Source: an uncultured Porphyromonadaceae bacterium (GTDB taxonomy: Bacteria > Bacteroidota > Bacteroidia > Bacteroidales > Muribaculaceae). Taken from it: a stretch of 49,891 bases of DNA. A program made the translations under genes and the position numbers. The notes under the pieces were generated by a model. That model saw only the letters and a list, made by a program, of their open reading frames with translations. It searched no databases and was not told the origin of the DNA. Within the stretch, counting starts at the first letter, position 1. Each line of letters begins with the position of its first letter. The stretch is taken from the NCBI GenBank assembly GCA_902491625.1, contig CABUIO010000017.1, positions 1 to 49,891 on the forward strand. Reading direction: 5' to 3'. Positions 1-10,500 of this stretch are shown here, one piece after another.

Positions 1-52
1 TGGGGGATAATGGAACTTATAAGGGTTATTCGCGGGAGGATGAAAGATTTGT

Positions 53-83
53 TTTGGAGTTTCGGAAAATTTGATTAAATTTG
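53..83 (+). promoter_or_regulatory. Bacteroidetes-type promoter upstream of inserted element
   Basis: TTTG at 53-56, a 19-base spacer, then TAAATTTG at 76-83 match the -33 TTTG / -7 TAnnTTTG signature of the Bacteroidetes primary sigma factor. The predicted start is near base 90. The next gene on this strand starts at 527, so the transcript would run through the 134-456 element before reaching it. Confidence 0.55.
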
Positions 84-133
84 TCTGTCCTCGCAATGTG
101 ACGGATTTTCTCAGGCCTAATTCTGTGTCTTAA

Positions 134-456
134 GAGGTCGTTTAATAATGCTTGTTAACGACAGGGGCGAGAATTTTGGAGCGGATTTATTCCTGAGTTG
201 AAGGAGCATAGCGGGCTATGTGACTGAAACGAAGGGATAAAGACGCCCAAAAGTCTCAGAACATCCCTTGAAATCAGAAGATACATCAGTAATACAAGAC
301 TCTTAAGAAATTTAAGAATTGCCTTATCATGGTGTCTTTTATGTTAATGCGCGTTTATTCGTCGGTCATTATGCCCGCATAACTCCCTCCTCATAAACAG
401 CACCTTAATCATAAAATACACCACCCTGTCATTAACAATGATTATTAAACGACCTC
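134..456. mobile_element. Non-autonomous (MITE-like) element with 33-bp terminal inverted repeats
   Basis: The left end (134-166, beginning GAGGTCGTTTAATAA) and right end (424-456) are inverted copies of each other, matching at 30 of 33 positions. Both are flanked by the trinucleotide TAA (131-133 and 457-459), as expected for a 3-bp target duplication. The 257-bp interior has no transposase-sized reading frame, so the element would need a transposase in trans. A 3-bp TNA-type duplication is typical of some IS5-family groups, but the family here is not assigned. It lies between a good promoter (53-83) and the start codon of the secreted protein at 527. Confidence 0.75.
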
Positions 457-526
457 TAAATCCTTTCGTTGAGTTGAAAGACTAATTATCAACATTAATA
501 CTAATCTCAAGACTTCTATTTTGCCA

Positions 527-2152
527 ATGAAGACATTCTTTACTTCCGCATTTATCGGTCTTTCGGCAGGAATGGCTCTTGCCGCGACTCCGCAGGCTGC
601 CGGCCCACTGAAACTGACTGCTGCTCCGACTCCGAGCAAAATCACCTCTGTCAATTCGCTGCCCATCAACACTCAGCCCGAAGGTCAGCTCATAGATCCG
701 CTGTATTGTGCCTCAGAGTCGACTTATCTGGTCTATAATGGCGCCTTGGGCGCGATGAGAAACAACAACGGCTACGCCGGCGCTATGGTCATGACGGAAG
801 ATGCCGTCTACATCCGCAATGTTATCAGCGAATGGTCTGTGCCCACAGATGCAGGCTCCGAATACTGGATCAAGGGCGATGTGCAGTCCGACGGCTCCGT
901 CACTTTCCATTTCCCTCAGTACATCTATCACACTACCGCACAGGGTGCGGCTCAGGCCCGCGACTATTATGTGGCCGTCATGACTCCTACAATCGGCGAA
1001 AACAATACGGTTGTGCTTACCGTGGTTCCCAACGATTGCGACATGCGCATGAAGTGGGAGGGCAACCGCCTCGTAATGGTTGAGCCGGAGACTTCTTCCT
1101 CGCCGGTGGAGGGCTATGACTGCATTGTCGGCCTTGTTGACGGCGAAGGCTCTTTCCTCGGATACGGCGAGCAGAAAGTAGCTTACAAGACGGCCGACAC
1201 CACTCTTGTCAAGCCTTCAGACAGCGCTGAGACAAAGCAATATGTCATGAACTACAAGAACGGGGCCAAAGAGGAGGTAAGCGGGATTGCCTACGTAGCT
1301 ACCGAAGGTGATAACGTGTGGTTCAAGGGGTTCAACACGTTCCTGCCTGACGCTTGGGTGAAAGGTACTGTCAAGGACAATGTGGTGACAGTTCCCTGCA
1401 CATACACAGGCGTCACACACCGATATCTCACCTACGTCACCGGTCTTGACAAGGACAACGGCAAGCTTCTTGATCATTTCACCATCACCAAGAGCGGCGA
1501 TGACTATGCCGTTGACGGCGTCATGTTCATAAGCCTCGGCGACGAGACCGTAGACCTTAACGACAACCGCCTGTTCTACAACCTCAGGCTCACCCCCTAC
1601 GTCGGCGGCGTCAAGACTCCCGTAGCTCCCGTGATCGATACATCAGACGAAGGCACCGAGGCATGGACCGAGGAGGAAGGCATGGGCGCCCTCATCTTCA
1701 CACTTGAGGCGAAGGATACCGACGGCCAGCCACTTGATCCCGAGAAACTCTATTACACAGTATTCCGCAACGGCGAGCCTTACACCTTCACGACCGAAGA
1801 CTACGGCGACTTCGGCGTCACGGAAGACATAACGGATGTTCCCTACAACTTCCAGTGCGACCTAATAATGTCGATGGAGGGATATTTCTTCGTATTCTTC
1901 CTTCATGATATGGACACTATCGGCGTACGCGCTGTCTACAAAGATGGCGACAACGTGACTTACTCGCCGACAGCTACCTACGTCTTCCATGACTCCGTCA
2001 AGGGCATTGCCACTGACAGTCCTGTGGTATCCGAGCAGTATTTCACTCTCGACGGCAAGAAACTGTTGGCTCCTACTGATGGAATCTATATCAAGGTTAC
2101 GCGTCATGCTGACGGCACAATCCGCGCCACCAAAGTCGTTGTGAATAAATAA
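527..2152 (+). CDS. Secreted protein with type IX-like C-terminal sorting tail, function unknown
   Basis: The 541-residue product begins with a clear signal peptide (MKTFFTSAFIG..., cleavage near ALA-AT). The ATG at 527 is preferred to an in-frame TTG at 521. The body is beta-rich without a recognised enzyme domain. It contains two similar stretches of the form VY/VW...-W(V/I)KG(D/T)V-...-VT(F/V) (residues roughly 85-130 and 260-300), a motif I associate with repeated modules in surface proteins of Bacteroidales. The last about 50 residues (FTLDGKKL..., GIYIKV..., KVVVNK) have the look of a type A sorting domain, so the protein is probably exported by the type IX system whose translocon subunit SprA is encoded nearby. 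A hairpin follows the stop. No ligand or activity can be assigned. Confidence 0.75.
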   Translation: MKTFFTSAFIGLSAGMALAATPQAAGPLKLTAAPTPSKITSVNSLPINTQPEGQLIDPLYCASESTYLVYNGALGAMRNNNGYAGAMVMTEDAVYIRNVISEWSVPTDAGSEYWIKGDVQSDGSVTFHFPQYIYHTTAQGAAQARDYYVAVMTPTIGENNTVVLTVVPNDCDMRMKWEGNRLVMVEPETSSSPVEGYDCIVGLVDGEGSFLGYGEQKVAYKTADTTLVKPSDSAETKQYVMNYKNGAKEEVSGIAYVATEGDNVWFKGFNTFLPDAWVKGTVKDNVVTVPCTYTGVTHRYLTYVTGLDKDNGKLLDHFTITKSGDDYAVDGVMFISLGDETVDLNDNRLFYNLRLTPYVGGVKTPVAPVIDTSDEGTEAWTEEEGMGALIFTLEAKDTDGQPLDPEKLYYTVFRNGEPYTFTTEDYGDFGVTEDITDVPYNFQCDLIMSMEGYFFVFFLHDMDTIGVRAVYKDGDNVTYSPTATYVFHDSVKGIATDSPVVSEQYFTLDGKKLLAPTDGIYIKVTRHADGTIRATKVVVNK

Positions 2153-2174
2153 TGTCACACTCTAATAATGTAAG

Positions 2175-2213
2175 CAGCGTCGTGTCCTTCCGGGTACGGC
2201 GCTGTCATTTTAA
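2175..2213 (+). terminator. Rho-independent terminator after the 527-2152 gene
   Basis: CAGCGTCGTGTCC and GGGTACGGCGCTG (2175-2204) pair with G-U wobbles around a TTCC loop, followed by a short T-rich stretch (CATTTTAAT). Confidence 0.6.
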
Positions 2214-2238
2214 TATCAAATTAATATCAAACTGATTC

Positions 2239-2442
2239 TCAGGAATTGGTTTCGACTACGGATGCAGATGCGGCTTCCTGCGGCTTTGCCGTTTCTGTTG
2301 CCGGTTTCTGCTTCGACATCTGTTCGAGCAGTTCCGGGGTCAGGACAGTATGCTTTGCCGAGAAGCGTATGTTGTTCAGTTCCGCGGGCCGGAGTTCCAC
2401 TGCATCACTGAGCGCGGGCATGACGAGATGTTTCGGTTTCAT
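2239..2442 (-). CDS. Short Cys-free peptide, leader-like, downstream of VKOR protein
   Basis: A 67-residue product starting 18 bases after the stop of the VKOR gene and on the same strand, so likely the last gene of a three-gene unit. The N-terminal half (residues 1-42, with ELRPAELNNIRF and LTPELLEQM) could form an amphipathic helix. The C-terminal 20 residues are Ala/Glu/Thr-rich and low complexity. It has no cysteine, no signal peptide and no double-glycine site. The small size and the LxPAELNxI pattern resemble leader regions of peptide natural products of Bacteroidetes, but the core would lack the cysteines one expects beside thiol-redox partners. It may instead be a small accessory subunit. 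Homology is not recognised; the reading frame is supported by position and composition only. Confidence 0.5.
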   Translation of the reverse strand: MKPKHLVMPALSDAVELRPAELNNIRFSAKHTVLTPELLEQMSKQKPATETAKPQEAASASVVETNS

Positions 2443-2460
2443 AATTTCATTCCGGACAAT

Positions 2461-3474
2461 TCAATCGGTTCTTATATTTCTGTTGTAGAATGCTGTCGCG
2501 CGGTTTGCAAGGAGCAGCATCATAAGGTAGCTGGCACCGAGCACCAGAAGCTCAATTCTCAGTGGGAAAATCCTGATGAACCATCCGCCGCAGAGATAGC
2601 AGGCGAAAAGGAGCCACAGTGTGGCCTGAACGGCCAGACAGAGCGTACACCAGGCCTTTGCGTGGGTCTTCTGATACCAGACACTCCAAAAACAGAACGG
2701 GAGACAGCACAGATTGCAGAGCGCAAGATAGCCGATGTTGTTCGGGAAAACCAGCAGACAGAGCAGACTGACAGAGAAATAGGCGAAACCGACTTCGCTC
2801 CAGCTGAAGATTCCGAAAAATGTCGATGCCTGAGTCTTGAGGACTGTGTCGCAGCCTCCGTCCTGAATCACCCTGCACACTCTGTCGGCGGCCGGATTGT
2901 GAATGCTAAGCGACTTCTGGAGCAACAGTGTGGAGATGTATAGTCCCGCGATGTCGAACAGTGCGATCAGATAGACGCTGGGGTGGTGGTAGAGTCCGTT
3001 GCGGATCCAGAGATAGCCGAACAGGAAAGCGGCAATGACCACAAGAAGACATTGCTTACCTTTGTTGAAGAAGATCTCGCGACAATGCTCCTCATAGTAC
3101 GGTTCGCAGGAGTTTTCATCCGGAAATGCCAGAAAAACTGTTCCCGGCACTAATCTGAGAAATTCATCGGCCGGAATTGTCTGGCGATTTCCCTGACTGA
3201 GATATTCGATCTGCTGACTGTCGGAATCGAATTTTGTTACGATGATAATTCCTCCGGCGGTCTTGGCAAGATATGGAGTCGGGAGCCTCAACATCTCTTC
3301 CGGATAGCCGAGACGATAGCCTTTGCTTTCGATTTTGTATTCCTGAAGAAGCTTGCCAAGGCCGAAAAGACTCATAAAGGGCATTGTCTCAAACCTTTTG
3401 CGCGAGTAGGCATAGGTGTGGGGCACATGCAGCTCATCGAGCAGATCCGTGAAAAGTGTTGGCTCCTGCTTCAT
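2461..3474 (-). CDS. Vitamin K epoxide reductase (VKOR) family membrane protein with degenerate C39-like N-terminus
   Basis: VKOR-family proteins pass electrons between membrane quinone and periplasmic thioredoxin-like partners, driving disulfide formation. The start at 3474 (MKQEPTLF) gives 337 residues and avoids an Arg-rich extension overlapping the thioredoxin gene. Residues 1-130 resemble a C39 peptidase-like fold (PFMSLFGLGKLL, later TIPADEFLRLVPGTVF) but carry no catalytic Cys-Gly or His motif, so it is probably not a protease. From about residue 140 there are several membrane segments with the VKOR hallmarks: a paired loop-cysteine motif C200-x7-C208 and a CTLC motif at 276-279. Related proteins often have a C-terminal thioredoxin domain; here the thioredoxin is a separate gene 26 bases upstream. 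Expected role: quinone-linked oxidation of a periplasmic thiol protein. Confidence 0.8.
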   Translation of the reverse strand: MKQEPTLFTDLLDELHVPHTYAYSRKRFETMPFMSLFGLGKLLQEYKIESKGYRLGYPEEMLRLPTPYLAKTAGGIIIVTKFDSDSQQIEYLSQGNRQTIPADEFLRLVPGTVFLAFPDENSCEPYYEEHCREIFFNKGKQCLLVVIAAFLFGYLWIRNGLYHHPSVYLIALFDIAGLYISTLLLQKSLSIHNPAADRVCRVIQDGGCDTVLKTQASTFFGIFSWSEVGFAYFSVSLLCLLVFPNNIGYLALCNLCCLPFCFWSVWYQKTHAKAWCTLCLAVQATLWLLFACYLCGGWFIRIFPLRIELLVLGASYLMMLLLANRATAFYNRNIRTD

Positions 3475-3500
3475 AGTCAACAGTTTATAGGGGGGATATT

Positions 3501-3794
3501 TTAGGCGAAACTTTCGAGTTTGCCAAGAAGCACTTCGCCGTCGAGTTCTCCGGTGTTGCGCCACACTTCCTTGCCGTTCTTATAGATGATAAACGTGGGG
3601 ACTGACTCCACATGCTCAGCGTTAGCGGCCTCCTGATTTTTGTCGATGTCAAGCTGGATAATTCCGGCACGTCCGTCGATAAGTTCTTTCACCTGTTCGA
3701 CGATAGGCATCATGCGCTGGCAGTGAGGACACCAAGTGGCGTAAAATTCGGTCATTGTCACATCATTCTCGCGTATAGCTTTGTCGTAAGTCAT
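3501..3794 (-). CDS. Thioredoxin-fold protein with CPHC active site
   Basis: The 97-residue product (start at 3794, MTYDKAIREN) is a single thioredoxin domain: FYATWCPHCQ puts the redox pair at C22 and C25, and VPTFIIYKNGKEV contains the cis-proline (P66). A CPHC motif, unlike the CGPC of housekeeping thioredoxin, is known from DsbA-type oxidases and raises the redox potential, so this may be an oxidant partner of the VKOR protein encoded immediately downstream. No signal peptide is visible with this start. An upstream in-frame start at 3878 gives a 28-residue extension that is not hydrophobic. The location (cytoplasm or periplasm) is therefore unsettled, and a cytoplasmic general thioredoxin remains possible. 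Confidence 0.85.
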   Translation of the reverse strand: MTYDKAIRENDVTMTEFYATWCPHCQRMMPIVEQVKELIDGRAGIIQLDIDKNQEAANAEHVESVPTFIIYKNGKEVWRNTGELDGEVLLGKLESFA

Positions 3795-3890
3795 AGTAGT
3801 AAAATAATTAAGTGTTTCGATGTATAAACGTCCGGCTGTGTCCGATGGTTTAAAGAAACCCGGCTCTGATTGGTCCAATAAGATTTATAA

Positions 3891-3938
3891 GTCGTATAAG
3901 ATATATAAGATTTAGTCGTATAAGATATATAAGATTTA
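3891..3938. repeat. Perfect 24-bp tandem duplication between divergent genes
   Basis: The 24-base unit beginning GTCGTATAAGATATATAAG occurs at 3891-3914 and again, identical, at 3915-3938; part of the unit also precedes it at 3879-3890. It lies in the AT-rich gap between the thioredoxin (minus) and ruvA (plus). Confidence 0.9.
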
Positions 3939-3966
3939 TAAGGCATATAGCTAAGGGATTATTTTA

Positions 3967-3974
3967 TAACTTTG
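3967..3974 (+). promoter_or_regulatory. Putative -7 element for ruvA-sprA
   Basis: TAACTTTG matches TAnnTTTG and sits 22 bases before the ruvA ATG. No clear -33 TTTG is seen at the expected spacing. Confidence 0.5.
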
Positions 3975-3996
3975 TGTCGCAAAAACTACTAATTTT

Positions 3997-4578
3997 ATGA
4001 TTGACTATATATCGGGTACTCTTGCCGAGGCCACGCCGACTACCGCTGTTGTCGACGTCAACGGCATCGGCTATGAGATCAGCATTACCCTGATCGATTA
4101 TTCCGCCATTCAGGCCGAGCGTCAGGTGAAACTGTTCATCCATGAGGCGATCCGCGAGGATGCCCATCTGCTTTATGGATTTACCACAAAGCGCGGTCGC
4201 GAGATGTTTCGTCTGCTTATCGGTGTCAGCGGCGTCGGTCCCAACACGGCGCGTGTGATTCTCTCCGCCGTGACACCCGACGACCTTGCCGCGACAATAG
4301 CTTCCGGCAACGATTCTGTTCTCAAGGCCGTGAAGGGCATAGGCGCCAAGACTGCGCAGCGCATCATCGTAGACCTTAAGGATAAAATAAAAGGCGATGC
4401 CGCTACGTTACTTACTCAAAGCCTTCCCGGCTCAGAGACGTTTGAAGAGGCTCTGGCAGCACTTTCCGTATTGGGATTCACCAGATTGCAATCGGAAAAG
4501 GCATTGAGAAAGATTCTCAAAAGCGAGCCCACGGTCTCGGTCGAGGAAGCCATACGCAAGGCTCTGAAGATACTCTGA
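3997..4578 (+). CDS. ruvA: Holliday junction branch migration protein RuvA
   Basis: RuvA binds four-way DNA junctions as a tetramer and loads the RuvB motor during recombination repair. The 193-residue length is normal for the family. The N-terminal OB fold (MIDYISGTL...VVDVNGIGYEISI, residues 1-62) is followed by two helix-hairpin-helix motifs (GVSGVGPNTARVIL near 77-90 and VKGIGAKTAQRIIVDLKDK near 112-130). The C-terminal RuvB-contacting domain (FEEALAALSVLGF...) ends the protein. It lies 20 bases before sprA on the same strand, an order I recall from other Bacteroidetes, so the two are likely co-transcribed. Confidence 0.97.
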   Translation: MIDYISGTLAEATPTTAVVDVNGIGYEISITLIDYSAIQAERQVKLFIHEAIREDAHLLYGFTTKRGREMFRLLIGVSGVGPNTARVILSAVTPDDLAATIASGNDSVLKAVKGIGAKTAQRIIVDLKDKIKGDAATLLTQSLPGSETFEEALAALSVLGFTRLQSEKALRKILKSEPTVSVEEAIRKALKIL

Positions 4579-4598
4579 CGCGGAAAAGCGGCTGATGA

Positions 4599-7500
4599 AT
4601 GGCTACGCATGTCTGCGCCGGTATTTTTCATTTGTGTGAATTGATAGTGAAACCGGGCAGATACAGGCATATATTGGTTGCGGCTACGACACTCATTGTG
4701 CCGTTTCTTTCCGTGCTCATGGCTTTCGGACAGTATTACAAGCCCGAGGTCACACCACCGCCGTCCAATCCGCCGGTGGAGTACATTCCCGACACGAACA
4801 TCCCCGACAGCATCATTCTTCCTTCGCCGGTGCAGACCACTCTTCCGCGTGAGTATGCCGATTATCTCGGTCGCGAATATGCCGCCGACCTCCGCGATCC
4901 GCAGAACATCAAGACCGAGGCAATCTTCGATCCCGCCACCGGCATGTATCTGATACATACCAAGGTGGGCGATTACGACCTTGTCACCCCTTTCCAGATG
5001 TCGGCCGCCGACTATCATAAGGCTCAGGTGCGCAACGACATGCTCGACTATTATCGCGAGCGCAACAGTGAGATTTTCGAAAAAAAGGACAAGGAGCCAT
5101 TCAACATCCTCGACATGAACTTCGCTCTCGGTCCTCTGGAGAAGGTGTTCGGTCCCGGTGGTGTCAGACTGACCACGCAAGGATCCGTGCAGCTTAACAT
5201 GGGCATCAAGAGCAACAAGACCGACAACCCTGCGTTGCCGGTCAATTCGCGCCGAAAGACATTCTTCGACTTCGACCAGAAGATTCAGGCCACCATCGCG
5301 GCGTCTGTGGGCGACAAGATGAAGTTCAACATGACCTACAACACCGACGCCACGTTCGATTTCGACTCCAAGAACCTGAAACTCGCCTACGAGGGCAAGG
5401 AAGACGACATCATCAAGTCGATCGAGGCCGGTAATGTGAGCATGACCACCGGATCGAGCCTCATTCGCGGAAGTACGGCACTGTTCGGTGTCAAGACCAA
5501 GTTGCAGTTCGGCAAGCTCACCCTCACGGGACTCATCTCGCAGCAGAACTCCGAGAGCAAGACCGTCAACACTCAGGGTGGCGTGCAGACCACCCCTTTC
5601 AGCATGAAATGCGACGACTATGACGCCAACCGCCATTTCTTCCTCGCGCAATATTTCTATGACCACTACGACGAGTTCGCCGCCAAGCTCCCTTACGTCT
5701 CCTCGGGCATCAACATCACACGCATCGAGGTCTGGGTGACTAACAAGTCGAGCCAATACGACGAATCACGCAACCTCGTGGGTTTCATGGACTTGGGTGA
5801 AGAAAGCCGTCTGGCTTCCGACTACTGGACAGTCAATCCGCAGTATCAGAATCCCTGCAACAAGAGCAACAACCTTCTCGATGTCATAAAGACAGAATAT
5901 CCCGAAGCACGCAACATCAACCGTGTGACTCAGGTGCTTGAGCCTCTGCAGGACTACGGCATCTCCGGAGGCCGCGATTTCGAGAAGGTGGAGAGCGCGC
6001 GACTTCTCAAGTCGAGCGAGTACACACTCAATCCGACTCTCGGCTATATTTCCCTTAAATCCGCCCTCACGAGCGACGAAGTGCTTGCCGTGGCCTATGA
6101 ATACACATATCACGGTCAGGTATTTCAGGTCGGCGAGTTTTCCGGCGACGTCACCAACACGACCGACTGCCTATACCTCAAGATGCTCCGCGGCACGACC
6201 ATCTCGCCGCGTCTGCCGATGTGGAAGCTGATGATGAAGAATGTCTATTCGCTCGGCGCCTATCAGCTGCAGCAGAGCAAGTTCAAGATGAACATCAAGT
6301 TTCTCAGCGATACCACCGGCACCGAGATCAACTACCTCCCTGTGGGCGCCATAGCCAACCAGCCGCTCCTTCAGGTGATGAACCTCGACCGCATCGACTC
6401 CAATCAGGAATCCAATCCTGACGGATTCTTCGACTATATCGAGGGCTACACGGTGCAGTCTTCCGGTGGCAAGATCATCTTCCCCGTGGCGGAACCTTTC
6501 GGCTCCAATCTTCGGCGCAAGATCAACGATCCGGCGCTTGCCGACCTTTACTGCTACCAGGAACTCTACGACAGCACCATCACCGTGGCGCGTCAGTTTG
6601 CCGACAAGAACAAATATACGTTGTCCGGCGAATATCAGGCGAGCAGCGGCGCACAGATCCGCCTCAATGCCATGAATGTGCCGCGAGGCAGCGTCATTGT
6701 GACCGCCGGAGGTGTCACTCTGACTGAAAACAGCGACTACACCGTGGACTACACCATGGGTATCGTGACCATCACCAACCAGAGCATCATCGATTCCGGC
6801 ACCAATGTCAGCGTGACGCTGGAGAATCAGTCGCTTTTCTCGATGCAGCGCAAGACTCTTCTCGGTTTCGACGCCCAATACAAATTCAACAAAGACCTTA
6901 CCGTGGGCGCCACGCTGCTCCATTTCTCCGAGAAGGCGCTCACCGAGAAGGTCAATATCGGCGACGAGATCATCAACAATACCATGTGGGGACTCAACGT
7001 CAACTACAACACGCAGTTCATGTGGCTGACCAATCTCCTCAACCGCATACCGACAGTCAACGCCACGGCGCCCTCCACCCTGAGCGTCAGGGCGGAATTC
7101 GCTCAGCTACTCCCGCACAAGCAGAAAGCCGGAACCAATCAGGGTTCAAGCTATATCGACGACTTCGAGACTACACAGACAGGACTCGACCTACGCTCGC
7201 CATATTCCTGGACCCTTGCCTCCACACCCTACGACAGCAGTCCAGATGCCCTCTTCCCCGAGGCCGCTCTGAGTGACAACGTAGACTACGGCAAGAACCG
7301 CGCGCTCCTCTCCTGGTATTATATCGACCGCCTCTTCACGCAGCGCGGCTCCTCGCGTGTGCCCGGCTATATCCGCAACGACCTCGACCAGCTCTCCAAC
7401 CCTTATGTCCGCGAAGTCAAGACACGCGAGATCTTCCCTAACAGGGAGACATCATACGGCGAGGCACAGACGATACAGACCCTCAATCTGTCGTTCTATC

Positions 7501-10500
7501 CTTCGGAGCGCGGCCCATACAACCTCGATGCCTCCGACATCGCACCCGACGGATCGCTCCTTCACCCCGAGCGCCGCTGGGGCGGCATCATGCGCAAGAT
7601 GGACAACACCAACTTCGAAACCTCGAACGTGGAGTATATCCAGTTCTGGCTCCTCGATCCCTTCCTCGACGAGAACAATCCCAATCCCGAGGGCGGCGAT
7701 CTCTATTTCAATTTCGGCGAGATCAGCGAGGATATCCTCAAAGACGGAATGAAGAGCTATGAGAACGGTCTTCCCATCGACGGCAACAACCAGTTCATGC
7801 GCGAGACCAACTGGGGACGTGTCAGTTCGCAGAACTCACTGACCTACGCTTTCGAGAATGCCGAGAACGCGCGCCCGATGCAGGATGTCGGACTTGACGG
7901 ACTACCCAATGACGACGAGTTCACCTTCCACTCATACTCCGACTATCTCGACGGTCTCCGCAACAAGCTTGACGGCGCCACGATTGCGCAGATGCAGGAT
8001 GATCCTTTCAGCGCCTTCAACGACCCTGCCGGCGACAACTACCATTTCTATCTCTCGCCTTGGTATGACGAGCACCGTACCGGCATTCTTGACCGCTACA
8101 AGCACTACAACGGCGTGGAGGGCAACTCCCTTTCGCCCGACCAGTCGTCGAATCCATTCTATCAGTCGGCGCGAACAGTGCCCGACGTGGAGGATATCAA
8201 TCAGGACAACACACTCAACGAATACGAGCGCTATTTTCAGTACAAGGTATCGATCCGTCCCGAAGACCTTGAGGTCGGAAAGAACTTCATCGCCGACAAG
8301 CAGGAGTCGTTGCAGATTCTTCCCAACGGCGAGTCCAAGGTCATGGTGTATTATCAGTTCAAGATACCTCTGAGCCAGCCTGAGAAGGTCGTCGGCGGCA
8401 TCAACGATTTCTCCACAATACGTTTCGCCCGCATCTTCCTCAACGGATTCAAGAAACCGGTCTTTCTGCGATTCGTGACTCTGGAACTCGTGCGCGGCGA
8501 ATGGCGTGACTACGCCTTCAACCTAAACTCCCGCAACGATTCTCCCGCCGAAGGAGAGCTTGACGTCAGCACCGTCAACATTGAAGAGAACTCCGGCAAG
8601 CAGCCTGTTAACTATGTGCTCCCTCCAGGCGTCAACCGCATTCAGGATCCCGGCCAGGCGCAGGCCACACAGCTCAACGAGCAGTCGATGGCGCTGACGG
8701 TCAAAGGGCTCCAGCCCGGCGACGCGCGAGGCGTCTATAAGAATACGCAGCTCGACCTCCGCATCTACAAGCGCATGCAGATGTGGATTCATGCCGAGGC
8801 TCCCGTGGTCGACCAGACAAACCTTAAGAACGGCGACCTTGCGCTCTTCGTGCGTGTCGGTTCCGACGTCAAGAACAACTACTACGAATACGAGATCCCT
8901 CTGGAGCTGACTCCTGCGGGAAAATACAACAACATGAGCAGTGCCGACCGCCGTATCGTCTGGCCGGAAAGCAATTTCCTTGACGTGCCGTTCAGTCTGT
9001 TCACAGATCTCAAGACCCAGCGCAACCGCGACAAGAGTGCCGGAACGCAAGGTGTAGGCTACGGAATGCTTTATTCGATGCGCGATCCCTCTAATGAGAA
9101 CAACACAGTCTCTGTGCTCGGCAATCCTTCGCTGGGCGACGTGCGCGTCATGCTCATCGGTGTGCGCAACAAGTCCAACAGTGTCAAGGACGGTGCCGTA
9201 TGGGTCAACGAACTTAAAGTCACCGATTTCAACGAATCCGGCGGATGGGCCGCCAACGCCACTGTCAATCTCGGCATCAGCGACGTGGCTCAGGTCAACT
9301 TCGGCGGCCACATCGAGACCGCAGGATTCGGCGGTGTGGATCAGGGACTCTCGCAGCGGCGTCTCGATGACTATGAGCAATACAACGTGGCCGTGCAGGC
9401 CGATCTCGGCCGCTTCTTCCCCGAGAAGGCCAAGCTTCACGCGCCGATCTACTATTCCTATTCCAAAGAGAAGACCACCCCGAAATATAATCCTCTTGAT
9501 CAGGACATTCTTCTGAAGGACGCCCTCGACGCCTGCAACACTAAGGCCGAGCGCGACTCCATAAGCGGCTATGCCGTCACGCGCAAGACCGTTGAGAGCT
9601 TCTCCATCTCCGGTCTCAAATTCAACGTGCAGCACAAGAATCCGATGCCTTGGGATCCAGCCAACTTCACGGCGTCCTTCTCCTTCAACAAGCAGAAGAA
9701 TTTCGATCCCACGACGGAGTATGAATACACCAACGACTACAAAGGCTCCTTCCAGTACACCTACAATCCCTACATCAAGCCGCTGAAGCCTTTCGGCTGG
9801 ATCAAGAGCAAAAACAAGAATCTCCGTTTCCTCAAGGAGTGGGAAATCAACTGGCTGTTCAATTCGTTGACATTCTATACCAACATGTCGCGCTATTACT
9901 ATGAGCAGCAGACCCGCAGCGAGGTGGACGTCAATTTCCAGCTGCCGGTTCAGGTGAGCAAGAATTTCTACTGGGACCGTCAGCTCAACCTCACGTGGAA
10001 CCTTACCAAGACGTTGAGCTTCACCTTCAACAGCAACACGACCGCGCGAATCGAGGAAACTGTCGGCGCTGTCAACCGCAAGCTCTTCCCTGACAAATAC
10101 AAGGAGTGGCGCGACACTGTGTGGAATTCAATCAAGGGATTCGGCACACCGTGGAACTACAACCAGACCTTCACGGCCACTTACCGCGCACCATTCTCAA
10201 AGATTCCCATTCTCGACTTCCTCAACGGCCAGATAAGCTACAACAGTACCTATCGCTGGGATCGCGGCGCCACAGTCGACGATGTCTATCTGGGCAACAA
10301 TATCCAGAATCAGGCAACATGGAACGCCGATGCGAGAATCAATCTGGAGCAGATGTTCAACAAGGTGCCTTATCTCAAGAAGGTCAACCAGCGCTTCTCC
10401 CGGTCTTCAAACAGCTCGTCGTCCAACAATAAAAATAAGGGTAAGAAAGGAAAGAAGAACGGCAAGGAGGATGACCGGTCCGACTCTCCCGCAAGAGAGA

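Noticed and set aside
521..526. TTG as an earlier start for the secreted protein, and a similar TTG at 49411
   Set aside because: In both cases an ATG two codons later begins a normal signal peptide.
4416..5756. 446-codon minus-strand frame over ruvA/sprA
   Set aside because: Antisense to two well-identified genes, with a low-complexity translation and no recognisable domain.
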